64,000 bases of DNA. Origin: Nocardiopsis metallicus. GTDB taxonomy: Bacteria; Actinomycetota; Actinomycetes; Streptosporangiales; Streptosporangiaceae. Below the pieces are notes generated by a model, which made no database searches, was not told where the DNA came from, and worked only from the letters and a program-made list of their open reading frames with translations. Both the position numbers and the translations under genes were made by a program. Numbering within the stretch: the first letter of the stretch is position 1; every line of letters begins with the position of its first letter. Shown in pieces: positions 40,145-49,702 of the stretch. The DNA is taken from NCBI RefSeq assembly GCF_014201115.1, contig NZ_JACHDO010000001.1, forward strand, positions 744,001 to 808,000. Direction: 5' to 3'.

Positions 40145-41038
40145 ATGGTGACGGAACCGGTTGTGCCGGACGAGGCAGGAAAACGGCCCCTGGCGGACAC
40201 ACGACCCCCGGCGGGAACACTGAGGCTGCGCGGGCAGACGTTCGCGGGCCGCCGATACGCGGTGATGGGGGTGATCAACCGGACCCCGGACTCCTTCTAC
40301 GACCGGGGTGCCACCTACGCCCTGGAGGCCGCGCTGGCCTCGGCCGACCACGCCGTGGCGGCGGGGGTGGACATCATCGACGTCGGCGGGGTCAAGGCCG
40401 GTTACGGCGCCCACGTGGACGAGGCCGAGGAGATCCGTCGCACGGTGCCGTTCGTGCGCGAGCTGCGCGACCGCTACCCCGGGGTGGTGATCTCGGTGGA
40501 CACCTGGCGGGCCGAGGTGGGCCGCGCCGTCGCCGTGGCCGGGGCGGACATGATCAACGACACCTGGGCCGGTGCCGAGCCGGACCTGGCCCGGGTGGCC
40601 GCGGAGTACGGCACCGGGCTGGTGTGCAGCCACAGCGGTGGACTGGCCCCGCGCACCGACCCCCACCGCGTCCGCTACGACGACGTGGTGGCCGATGTCG
40701 TGTCCGGTGTGTGCGCCCTGGCCGAACGCGCGGTGTCGGTGGGGGTGCGCCCGGACGGGGTGATGATCGACCCCACCCACGACTTCGGCAAGAACACCTA
40801 CCACTCACTCGAACTCACGCGCCGCCTCGGCGAGCTGTCGGCCACCGGCTGGCCGGTGCTGGTGGCGGTCTCCAACAAGGACTTCGTGGGGGAGACCCTC
40901 CGGGCCGGGGTCACCGAGCGCGGTGACGGGACTCTGGCCACCCTGGCCGTCTCCGCCCGTGAGGGGGCCCGGGTCTTTCGCGTGCACGACGTCGCCGCTG
41001 CCCGAGCCGCCCTTGACGCGGTGGCGGCGGTCGGCTGA
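40145..41038 (+). CDS. folP2: FolP2-type dihydropteroate synthase homologue
   Basis: A 297-residue TIM-barrel protein. MGVINRTPDSFYDRGATY resembles the N-terminal pterin-synthase signature, but with Arg and Tyr where classic FolP has MGVINVTPDSFSDGG; this is the FolP2 variant of actinobacteria. DIIDVGGVKAG, VISVDTWRAEV, MINDTWAG and IDPTHDFGKNTYH follow. Mycobacterial FolP2 lacks dihydropteroate synthase activity, so folate synthesis should not be assumed. The ATG at 40145 follows AGGATGG; no other folate gene is adjacent. It is transcribed after the Lrp terminator. Confidence 0.88.
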   Translation: MVTEPVVPDEAGKRPLADTRPPAGTLRLRGQTFAGRRYAVMGVINRTPDSFYDRGATYALEAALASADHAVAAGVDIIDVGGVKAGYGAHVDEAEEIRRTVPFVRELRDRYPGVVISVDTWRAEVGRAVAVAGADMINDTWAGAEPDLARVAAEYGTGLVCSHSGGLAPRTDPHRVRYDDVVADVVSGVCALAERAVSVGVRPDGVMIDPTHDFGKNTYHSLELTRRLGELSATGWPVLVAVSNKDFVGETLRAGVTERGDGTLATLAVSAREGARVFRVHDVAAARAALDAVAAVG

Positions 41039-41185
41039 GTCTGTTTCGAGTTCCTGTGTAACCATCGGTAGCAGTTTTTACGTGTTTCGGGCTGATATGG
41101 CTTGCGTCACGCTTAAGTTACCGGCGAGTATAGAGGGGGCCGGTTCGAGCCGGCCGCACCGGGCGCGGGTGTAATGGAGGCTGAC

Positions 41186-41956
41186 GTGGCGCTTGCGAAG
41201 ACGTTGACGGCTGTGGGAACGGTGGCACTGGCCCGCTGCGGAGGGCGTCCGTTCGGGACTCACCTCTTCTCCGTCTGGCCGGGGGCCGCGTTCGCCGCGA
41301 CCGCCTTCCCCGTCCGCTGCTCGCCGGGGGACAACCTGGCGCTGCACGTCGCCGTGGCCCAGGCCCCGCCGGGGTCCGCCCTGGTGGTGGACGTCTCCGG
41401 CGAGCCCGAGTACGGCTACGTGGACGAGATCCTCGCGGTGGCGGCGCGCACCAAGGGCGTGGCCGGGATCATCCTGGACGGCTGCGTACGCGACATCGCC
41501 GCCATCGCCCACTGCGAGCTCCCGGTCTTCGGCGCCGGGGTGGCCGTCCGCGAGGCCGGGCACGACGCGGGCGGCTCCGTGGGCCAGCAGATCAACATGG
41601 ACGCGAGCGGTCCCGCCCCGCTGCCGGTGCGCCGGGGCGACTGGATCGTGGCCGACGACGACGGCGTGGTCTGCCTGCCCCGGGGGCAGGTGAGCGCGAT
41701 CATCGCCGAGACCATGGAGAACGTCAGCCGCGAGCGGGAGATCATCGACGCGGTCTGCGCCGGGGAGAGCACCTTGGACCTGCTGGGCCTGGACCCCTCC
41801 AGGGTGACTGGCTGGGACGGCGGCGCCGACCAGGCCGGGCGGTGCGGTCGGCCGCGCTCGTTGAACGCCCGCCGCGAGGGCCGCGCGGCGGAGGGACACC
41901 CCCGCCCGAGACTGGGTCCGCGCTCCGCCGTGGGCGACGTCTACGGCGGCGACTGA
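41186..41956 (+). CDS. RraA-like protein (4-hydroxy-4-methyl-2-oxoglutarate aldolase family)
   Basis: A 256-residue protein. PGDNLALHVAVAQAPPGSALVVDVSG, GVAGIILDGCVRDIAAIAHCELPVFG and RRGDWIVADDDGVVCLPR match the RraA fold, including the R-D pair of GCVRD that binds the metal and pyruvate-like ligand. Family members are either aldolases or RNase E inhibitors; aldolase is likelier here. The GTG at 41186 follows GGAGG by five bases; the ATG at 41174 has no ribosome site. A ~45-residue Arg/Gly-rich tail (from about 212) exceeds the family and looks unstructured. Confidence 0.85.
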   Translation: MALAKTLTAVGTVALARCGGRPFGTHLFSVWPGAAFAATAFPVRCSPGDNLALHVAVAQAPPGSALVVDVSGEPEYGYVDEILAVAARTKGVAGIILDGCVRDIAAIAHCELPVFGAGVAVREAGHDAGGSVGQQINMDASGPAPLPVRRGDWIVADDDGVVCLPRGQVSAIIAETMENVSREREIIDAVCAGESTLDLLGLDPSRVTGWDGGADQAGRCGRPRSLNARREGRAAEGHPRPRLGPRSAVGDVYGGD

Positions 41957-41981
41957 CCCCTCTGGAGGCGGATACCAGAGC

Positions 41982-42020
41982 GGACGGGCCCGGAACCAGG
42001 GGATGGTTCCGGGCCCGTCC
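41982..42020. terminator. Terminator between rraA-like and fadR-like genes
   Basis: GGACGGGCCCGGAACCA (41982-41998), five-base loop, TGGTTCCGGGCCCGTCC (42004-42020): perfect 17-bp stem between two converging genes, so bidirectional. Confidence 0.85.
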
Positions 42021-42077
42021 GTGTGTTTCAGACGAACACGGTGTCAGGCGCTCACCGCGGGCGCCTGACGCGGGCGC

Positions 42078-42779
42078 TCACTCCTCGGTGAGGGAGAGCA
42101 GCTCGTCGATGTAGCAGGTGGCCTCACGGGCGGCGAGAACCGGGTCCGCCTCCCGGATGGCCTCGGTCAGCCCGCTGTGGTCGATCCCGTCGGTGGCGGA
42201 GGAGGGCTGCTCGGAGGCCTCGTCGCTCTGCTCGTACGCGGTGTGCGCGATGCTGGCGTAGACGACCTGGGCGATGTCGTCGTAGAGGTCGATGAGCAGC
42301 GTGTTGTGGGTGGCGTTGACCACCGAGCGGTGGAACGTGAAGTCGGCCTCCACGAACGCGCCCATGTCCTTGGTCCGCCAGGCCTCCTCGCGCAGGGCCA
42401 TGGCGCGGTCGATGTCGGCCATGTCCTCCTCGCTGTGGCGCAGCGCGGCCAGGCGCGCGGCCTCGACCTCCAGGGCGCGGCGGACCTCGAGGTTCTCCCG
42501 TAGGCGGGAGCGCTCCAGGCGGCGGCGCAGGGCCCCGCCGAGTTCGCTGGAGGCGCGGACGAAGGTGCCCGCCCCCTGACGGATCTCCAGCAGGCCCGCG
42601 TGGGCCAGGGCTCGTACGGCCTCGCGGACGGTGTTACGGCCGACCTCGAGCTGGTCGGAGAGCTCCGACTCGGTGGGGATGCGGTCGCCCACGCCCCACT
42701 CACCCGAGTCGATCTGGGCTCTTAACTGACTGATGACCTGGTCGACGAGACCGGTCCGGCGTGTCGAGGCGAGGGGCAC
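42078..42779 (-). CDS. GntR/FadR-type regulator with FCD domain
   Basis: A 233-residue regulator. Residues ~10-75 are the GntR HTH (IPTESELSDQLEVGRNTVREAVRALAHAGLLEIRQGAGTFV). The C-terminal FCD helices show FHRSVVNATHNTLL, where metal-binding histidines usually lie. GTG start follows GGAGG by seven bases. It is divergent from the MFS transporter with 168 bp between, containing TAGG-(5)-CCTA (42914-42926), so the transporter is its likely target. Confidence 0.92.
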   Translation of the reverse strand: MPLASTRRTGLVDQVISQLRAQIDSGEWGVGDRIPTESELSDQLEVGRNTVREAVRALAHAGLLEIRQGAGTFVRASSELGGALRRRLERSRLRENLEVRRALEVEAARLAALRHSEEDMADIDRAMALREEAWRTKDMGAFVEADFTFHRSVVNATHNTLLIDLYDDIAQVVYASIAHTAYEQSDEASEQPSSATDGIDHSGLTEAIREADPVLAAREATCYIDELLSLTEE

Positions 42780-42947
42780 GCGTATACCTCCTAGGGGCGG
42801 GTCGCCGGATGACAGGGCCAGCGCACAGGTACGGATCGGTTAAGGCCGGAGCTTAGACCAGTTGCGGACCGGAATAGGCCCTGAACGGCAATGCGTTATC
42901 CTCATGAAGTACATAGGGTCATCCTACGAATATGTGAGTCAAGTCCT

Positions 42948-44216
42948 ATGAGCGCAACCCCCACGCGAAAGAAAACCCCGCAGAACCCCTCCCTGACCGG
43001 GCCCGTACGGGCCGCGGTCCCCTCGCGCGGGGCCCTTGTCCTCATCGCTGCGGCCATCGCCCTGGCGGCGCTGAACCTGCGCACCGCGATCACCAGCGTG
43101 GGGCCGGTCCTGGGCGAGGTCACCCAGGGGTTGGGCATGACCGCGGTGGGTGCCGGAATGCTCACCACCCTGCCGGTCCTGTGCTTCGCGGTCTTCGGCG
43201 GGCTCACCCCCGCGCTCAGCCGCCGACTGGGCTCACACCACCTGCTCGTCTACGCGCTGACCGCCCTCACCGTCGGCCTGATCGCCCGCGCCCTGGCCTC
43301 CGAGCCCTGGCTGTTCCTTGCTCTGAGCGTCGTGGCACTCTCCGGTGGCGCGATCGGTAATGTCATCCTCCCGGCTCTGGTGAAGCAGCACTTCCCCCAC
43401 CGCGTGGGTCTGATGACCACGGTCTATACCACCGGGCTGGCCGTGGGGACCGCGATCGCGGCCGCCGCCACCGTGCCGCTGGAGCAGGCCACCGGCGAGT
43501 GGCGGATCGCCCTGGGCTCCTATGCCCTCTTCGGCCTGGTCGCCGCCCTGCCGTGGCTGTTGGCCCTGCGCCACGAACCCGCCCCCGGCGACGCCCGCGA
43601 GGCGCTGAGCGCGCGCCAGGTGCTGGGCACCGGGATCGGCTGGCAGGGCGTCCTGTACTTCGGCACCCAGTCCTCCATCGCCTACATCATGTTCGGCTGG
43701 TTCGCGCAGATGCTGCGCGACCAGGGTCTGGACGCCCAGTCCGCCGGGGTGATGCTGGCCTACCTCACCGCCCTGGGCATCCCGATGTCGCTGATCCTGC
43801 CCTCGCTCATCGTCCGCGTGCGCGACCAGCGGCCCTTCGTCCTGCTCTTCGTCGCCGCCTACCTGGTCGGCTTCACCGGCCTGTGGATCGCCCCGCTCGA
43901 CGGCACCTGGGTGTGGACCACCCTCGTCGGCATCGGCCTGGGCAGCTTCGTCATGGCGCTCACCATCTTCGCGGTGCGCACCCGCACCGCCGAGGGCACC
44001 GCGGCGATGTCCGCCTCCAGCCAGAGCCTGGGCTACCTGCTCGGCGGGGCCGGACCGTTCCTGTTCGGGCTGCTGCACGAGCTCAGCGAGGGCTGGCACG
44101 CCCCGATGGCCATGGTGATGGGGCTGGTACTCCTGAACCTCGTCGTGGGGCTCCTGCTCGGCCGTCCCCGCTATCTGGAGGACGCCATAGCGGCGAAGGC
44201 CGCCAGCCGCGCCTGA
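42948..44216 (+). CDS. CynX/NimT-family MFS transporter
   Basis: A 422-residue major facilitator with 12 spans. LNLRTAITSVGPVLGEVTQGLG and FGGLTPALSRRLGSHHLLV are the CynX/NimT signatures, the family that moves cyanate, nitroimidazole-like drugs or other small molecules. ATG at 42948 (MSATPTRKK) is chosen because the upstream frame lacks a ribosome site and the protein fits the family from here. The substrate is unknown; the divergent FadR-type regulator points to an acid- or metabolite-induced transporter. Confidence 0.9.
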   Translation: MSATPTRKKTPQNPSLTGPVRAAVPSRGALVLIAAAIALAALNLRTAITSVGPVLGEVTQGLGMTAVGAGMLTTLPVLCFAVFGGLTPALSRRLGSHHLLVYALTALTVGLIARALASEPWLFLALSVVALSGGAIGNVILPALVKQHFPHRVGLMTTVYTTGLAVGTAIAAAATVPLEQATGEWRIALGSYALFGLVAALPWLLALRHEPAPGDAREALSARQVLGTGIGWQGVLYFGTQSSIAYIMFGWFAQMLRDQGLDAQSAGVMLAYLTALGIPMSLILPSLIVRVRDQRPFVLLFVAAYLVGFTGLWIAPLDGTWVWTTLVGIGLGSFVMALTIFAVRTRTAEGTAAMSASSQSLGYLLGGAGPFLFGLLHELSEGWHAPMAMVMGLVLLNLVVGLLLGRPRYLEDAIAAKAASRA

Positions 44217-44272
44217 ACGCTTCAGAAGCACCGGGGCGGCGAGGCGCCCGGCCGGCTCCTTCACCGGACGCC

Positions 44273-45139
44273 TCAGACGGGCAGCCAGTCGACCCGGCCG
44301 AGGAGGTACACCGCGCCCACGAACGCCACGATGTCGATCACCGTGTGCGCCACCACCAGCGGCATCACCCGGCCGTAGCGCACGTAGAACCAGCCGAACA
44401 CCAATCCCATGACCAGGTTGCCGAAGAACATCCCCACGCCCTGGTACAGGTGGTAGAAGGCGCGCAGCACCGAACTGGCCAGCACCGCCTTCCACGGCGA
44501 CCACCCCAGCTGCCCCAACCGGTGCAGCAGGTAGCCGACCACGATCACCTCCTCCAGGAGACCGTTCTTCAACGCCTGGAGCACCAGGACCAGAGTGTCC
44601 CACCAGTTGCCGTCCAGCGTGCTCGGCACGATGGTACGGGTCAGGCCCAGCTGCCAGGAGACCACGTACACGACCAGCCCGCCCGCGCCGATCAGCGCGG
44701 CCAGACCCGCTCCCGTCCAGGCGTCGAAACCGGGCCGCTTCGCGTCGAACCCGATGGTCCGCGCGGACTCCCCGCTCCGATGCAGCAGGTAGACCACCAG
44801 CGCGACCGGGGCGAGCGCGAAGACCACCGCGTACAGCTGGAAGGACAGGTCGAGCCAGGGGCGGTCCTCTGCTCGGGACCGGATGAGGCTGGCGGTCTGG
44901 TCGGCCATGGACTCGGGCGCGGTGAGCACGCCGAGGAAGGAGATGGTCGCCGACACCGCGGCGGCGCCCAGGGAGAGGGCGAGCACGCACAGGATCTCCC
45001 AGCGCAGCAGGGTGCGGCCGGGGAGAAGGTCCGGGACGGTGGTGGTTTTCGCGCGCGTGCCCTCTGCTGTGCCTTTGACGGGGCTTTCGGCGGGGGAGGG
45101 GCCCGACTCGCGCGGGTTCTGCTGGATTCTGTCGGTCAC
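44273..45139 (-). CDS. CPBP-family intramembrane metalloprotease
   Basis: A 288-residue, eight-span membrane protein with the Abi/CPBP motifs: KNGLLEEVIVVGYLLHRL supplies the EE of motif 1, SSVLRAFYHLYQG the His of motif 2, and VAHTVIDIVA the last His. These coordinate zinc in the membrane. Bacterial members handle prenyl-protein or bacteriocin-related substrates. GTG start at 45139; the first ~40 residues are polar. The small acidic lipoprotein gene lies upstream on the same strand. Confidence 0.9.
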   Translation of the reverse strand: MTDRIQQNPRESGPSPAESPVKGTAEGTRAKTTTVPDLLPGRTLLRWEILCVLALSLGAAAVSATISFLGVLTAPESMADQTASLIRSRAEDRPWLDLSFQLYAVVFALAPVALVVYLLHRSGESARTIGFDAKRPGFDAWTGAGLAALIGAGGLVVYVVSWQLGLTRTIVPSTLDGNWWDTLVLVLQALKNGLLEEVIVVGYLLHRLGQLGWSPWKAVLASSVLRAFYHLYQGVGMFFGNLVMGLVFGWFYVRYGRVMPLVVAHTVIDIVAFVGAVYLLGRVDWLPV

Positions 45140-45177
45140 CCGTCGAATCTACGCGCAACCGCACACGAAAACACGCC

Positions 45178-45212
45178 GGCCGGGGCGGTGGTACGCGGCC
45201 ACCGCCCCGGCC
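45178..45212 (-). terminator. Terminator after the small lipoprotein gene
   Basis: GGCCGGGGCGGTGG (45178-45191), seven-base loop, CCACCGCCCCGGCC (45199-45212): perfect 14-bp stem 14 bp beyond the stop codon and 39 bp before the CPBP start. Confidence 0.8.
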
Positions 45213-45226
45213 TCGGGGTCTACGGG

Positions 45227-45436
45227 TTACTCGTCGCCCTCGCCGTCCATGCCGTCGTCGAGGCCGTCGTCGATGCCGTTCTCCATGCCAGGCTCGGCCG
45301 GGTCCTCGACGCCCGGGTCGACGCCCGTGTCCTCACAGGCGGCGACACCGAACACGGCGGCCGCGGCGATCGCTCCTCCGGCGAGGACGCGACGGGTGGT
45401 GGAGAGCGCTTCCTTGCTGATGTCCTCGAGCTTCAC
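45227..45436 (-). CDS. Small acidic-tailed lipoprotein
   Basis: A 69-residue protein. The signal LAGGAIAAAAVFGVAAC ends in a lipobox (VAAC), and the mature ~34 residues are almost only acidic residues, Gly and Pro: pairs such as PGMENG, DDGLDDG and MDGEGDE repeat in short units. GTG at 45436 follows GGAG by five bases. It is probably surface-anchored and may bind cations. I recognise no family. Confidence 0.65.
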   Translation of the reverse strand: MKLEDISKEALSTTRRVLAGGAIAAAAVFGVAACEDTGVDPGVEDPAEPGMENGIDDGLDDGMDGEGDE

Positions 45437-45968
45437 AGTGACTCCATGTGATCGGGGATGTTGGCTACGGGTCCGCCCGACGGGACGCCTGTAGGCCGTC
45501 TCGCTGTACCCACCCGGTAAAGGATGGAGCGAGTCGGGCGTTATTGTTCTGTGACCCATGCATGAGACACCATATTGGTGTTTTGCTGATGTGAACAGGG
45601 GGTCGGGTGTCCGTGTCTGGCCGAATCTGGCCAGTAAACCCTGTTTAACCCCTGTGATCTGGGAAGCCTTGGTCGCCTGGTTGCCCGGAAGGCTTTTATC
45701 AACGCGAGATCGGCGTGTTAAGGCAGCGGGGAGTCTGTGTATTAACCCATGTAATGAGACGCGAATGCAAAAGCCCGCACACGGGGCAAATCGCATGCGG
45801 GCTCCGCCTCATGTGCGGAGAAGGAACCGAGAAGAAGCGGAGAAGCCGTCGGCCATGCGCGTGTGACACGGACCGCGCATGGCCGACGGCTAGGGGGGAG
45901 AGGTCGTCCCGCCCCGCCCCAGCCACGAAAGCGGGGTGGGACGACCTCTGTGGGAACGAAGACCAGGG
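45437..45968. other. 532-bp structured gap before aceA stop
   Basis: Locally GC-poor for this genome. It holds an ACACCA-TAT-TGGTGT palindrome (45567-45581) upstream of the lipoprotein gene, a 7-bp stem around 45775-45810, and two large hairpins at 45844-45891 and 45899-45949. No supportable coding frame. A small RNA within it is possible, but I cannot show one. Confidence 0.5.
45844..45949 (-). terminator. Two consecutive strong hairpins downstream of aceA
   Basis: AGCCGTCGGCCATGCGC (45844-45860) with its perfect complement (45875-45891), and AGAGGTCGTCCC (45899-45910) with GGGACGACCTCT (45938-45949), inside which GCCCCGC and GCGGGG extend the stem. The second begins 20 bp beyond the aceA stop, so it is the terminator; the first is an extra safeguard or a separate RNA element. 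Confidence 0.75.
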
Positions 45969-47267
<1,299 letters not shown>

Positions 47268-47452
47268 GTTCGTTCCCGCCTTACGTGTAGTCCCCAAGGT
47301 GTTCACACCGGTCGAGGGAGGCCTTCCAGGGCCAGGGGGGTGAGCCCTGAGCGGTAAGTTCCCCGCCGGTAACTATGATTCTTAGGCAAGATCCAAGGGT
47401 TTTCCACTCGAAATCGGGTGAAGATCGTCGTTTCTTTCCGTAGGATGAAGCC

Positions 47453-48940
47453 ATGGCGTACTTTGGTGCTGAAGAAATACCGTCTTTGACGGGTGACCTG
47501 GATCTCGTCACCTTTGGTCAGCGGCTCCGTCATCTCCGCAAGGCGCGCGGGATGACCCTGTCTGACCTGGGTGAACGCGTGGGGAGGGCGCCCTCGCAGC
47601 TCTCCCTGCTGGAGAACGGAAAACGTGAACCCAAGCTCTCCTTGCTCACGTCCTTGGCTTCCGCCCTCGGGGTCTCCATCGAGGAACTTCTGTCGAAACA
47701 GCCGCCGAGCCGCCGCGCGCAGCTGGAGATCTCGGTGGAGGAGGCCCAGCGCGACTCCCTCTACCAGGGCCTCAACCTCCCGCACCTGAAGGTGGGCAAG
47801 CGGGTGCCCAACGACGTCCTCGAACACATCGTGGGCCTGTACGACGAGCTCAAGCGGCGCCACGCCAAGCCGACCGCCACTCCGGAGGAGGCCCGGCGGG
47901 CCAACGCCGACCTGCGCCGCCAGATGCGCGAGCGCGGCAACTACTTCGAGAACATCGAGTCCGCGGCCACCGAGACCCTGGAAGCGGTCAACTACACCGC
48001 GGGCCCCCTCTCCCAGGGCCAGATCCTCGCGATCGCCACCCACCACGGGTTCTCCCTGAAGTACGTGCAGGACCTGCCCCGCTCGGTGCGCTCCCTGACC
48101 GACCACGTCAACCGGCGCATCTACCTCAAGCGGGAGACCACGCTGGGCATGCACAGCCCGCGCACGATCCTGCTCCAGACCCTGGGCCACGTGATCCTCG
48201 GCCACGACCAGCCCAAGGACTTCGGCGACTTCCTGCGCCAGCGGGTGGAGGCCAACTACTTCGCGGCGGCCGTCCTCATCCCCGAGAGCACCGCGGTCAC
48301 CTACCTCCAGGAGGCCAAGAAGGCCCGCGACCTGTCCGTGGAGGACCTGCGCGACGTCTACTCCGTCTCCTACGAGATGGCCGCGCACCGGTTCACCAAC
48401 CTGGCCCACCGCCACCTGGACCTGGTCTGCCACTTCATCCGCAACGACGAGACCGGCATCATCTACAAGGCCTACGAGAACGACGGGCTGGTCTTCCCCA
48501 CCGACGACACCGGCGCGATCGAGGGCCAGCGGATGTGCCGCCAGTGGTCGGGCCGCCAGGTCTTCCAGTCACCGGACCGGTACTCGATCTACTACCAGTA
48601 CACGGACAAGCCCAACGGCACCCACTGGTGCGTGGCACACGTGGACCCCAGCCGGGAGCGCAACTTCGCGATCACCCTGGGCGTGCCCTACAAGGAGTCC
48701 CGCTGGTTCCGAGGCCGGGAGACCACCAACCGCACCAAGTCCAACTGCCCCAACGGCGAGTGCTGCGTGCGCCCGCCCGCCGAGTTGGCCTCCCGCTGGG
48801 AGGGGAACGTGTGGCCCTCGGCCCGCGCCCACTCCCACGTGCTCTCCGCCCTGCCCTCCGGGACCTTCCCCGGCGTGGACGAGCACGACGTGTACACGTT
48901 CCTGGAGAAGCACAGTCTGGAGAACCACGGCGGGGAGTGA
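47453..48940 (+). CDS. ramB: RamB/ScfR-type regulator of acetate metabolism
   Basis: A 495-residue protein: an XRE helix-turn-helix (residues ~20-75, LRHLRKARGMTLSDLGERVGRAPSQLSLLENGKREPK), an ImmA/IrrE-like middle (ILLQTLGHVILGHDQP) and a C-terminal ScfR (DUF2083-type) domain with NCPNGECCVRPPA. This order is that of RamB, which in corynebacteria and mycobacteria controls aceA and related genes. The divergent position next to aceA agrees. I could not find the classical TTTGCAAA-type box in the intergenic region. Confidence 0.9.
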   Translation: MAYFGAEEIPSLTGDLDLVTFGQRLRHLRKARGMTLSDLGERVGRAPSQLSLLENGKREPKLSLLTSLASALGVSIEELLSKQPPSRRAQLEISVEEAQRDSLYQGLNLPHLKVGKRVPNDVLEHIVGLYDELKRRHAKPTATPEEARRANADLRRQMRERGNYFENIESAATETLEAVNYTAGPLSQGQILAIATHHGFSLKYVQDLPRSVRSLTDHVNRRIYLKRETTLGMHSPRTILLQTLGHVILGHDQPKDFGDFLRQRVEANYFAAAVLIPESTAVTYLQEAKKARDLSVEDLRDVYSVSYEMAAHRFTNLAHRHLDLVCHFIRNDETGIIYKAYENDGLVFPTDDTGAIEGQRMCRQWSGRQVFQSPDRYSIYYQYTDKPNGTHWCVAHVDPSRERNFAITLGVPYKESRWFRGRETTNRTKSNCPNGECCVRPPAELASRWEGNVWPSARAHSHVLSALPSGTFPGVDEHDVYTFLEKHSLENHGGE

Positions 48941-48986
48941 CCCGCGAACGGCAGTGCCCCGACGTTTCCCGCACCGCGATGACGCC

Positions 48987-49016
48987 GAAGGGCCGGCGCC
49001 CGCGCGCCGGCCCTTC
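48987..49016. terminator. Bidirectional terminator between ramB and hypothetical
   Basis: GAAGGGCCGGCGC (48987-48999), four-base loop, GCGCCGGCCCTTC (49004-49016): a perfect 13-bp stem between converging genes. Confidence 0.8.
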
Positions 49017-49049
49017 GTCACGTTTGAACCGGGTCTGGCCCGAACCCCC

Positions 49050-49610
49050 TCACGCCTGGTCGGGGATCAGCGCCATCGGCCGCGCGGAGTGATGGATCCA
49101 GCGGCCCCTGGTCCGGTACGGGCGCACGCTGCTCCACCCCTCACCCGGGCGCCGGCCCAACCGCAGCGACCACCAGGACCAGCGCCAGCGCAGGAACTCG
49201 CCGGTGTGCACGTTGATCCGCTCCCCGTGGTGCAGACTCGGCCGGAAGGTCACCCAGGTGACCTCCACCCACAGGTCGGCCGGATCGGGCTGGGGCAGGA
49301 CGAGCGCCAGGTGCAGCGGTTCGGAGTCCGGGGAGCACCGGTTGCGGCGGGTCCTGGGCCGCCGTCCGCCGACCACCGACGCGCCCCGCAGCGTGCACAC
49401 CACGCTGTACACCGTGTCGCGGCCGTCGGGATGCACTCGCACGTCCACCCGTCCCGGCTGGGCCGGTCCGCTCTCGCTGACCGGCACCGGGGGGACCAGG
49501 TGGCGGCGCACCCGCCAGACCTGCTGCGGGGTCTTCAGCCACTCCAACCGCCACAGGACGATGCCCGCGGTCGCCGCGACCAGGGAGAACACCAGGGTGA
49601 GTACTTCCAC
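49050..49610 (-). CDS. Hypothetical single-span membrane protein
   Basis: A 186-residue protein with one N-terminal membrane helix (LTLVFSLVAATAGIVLW) and an Arg/Trp-rich rest (VTWVTFRPSLHHGERINVHTGEFLRWRWSWWS). No family recognised. The composition is coherent rather than frame-shadow-like, and the strand is flanked by a terminator on one side and a real gene on the other. It converges on ramB. Function unknown. Confidence 0.7.
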   Translation of the reverse strand: MEVLTLVFSLVAATAGIVLWRLEWLKTPQQVWRVRRHLVPPVPVSESGPAQPGRVDVRVHPDGRDTVYSVVCTLRGASVVGGRRPRTRRNRCSPDSEPLHLALVLPQPDPADLWVEVTWVTFRPSLHHGERINVHTGEFLRWRWSWWSLRLGRRPGEGWSSVRPYRTRGRWIHHSARPMALIPDQA

Positions 49611-49702
49611 CAGCCCAGGCTAGCTCCACCCGCCGACCCGGCCCCGGGGACACACGGTGGACCGGGAGGCGGGCCGGATCCCGGCTTCGGAGGCTCCGGT
49701 GC

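Noticed and set aside
47268..47452. RamB box TTTGCAAA between aceA and ramB
   Set aside because: Looked for and not found on either strand.
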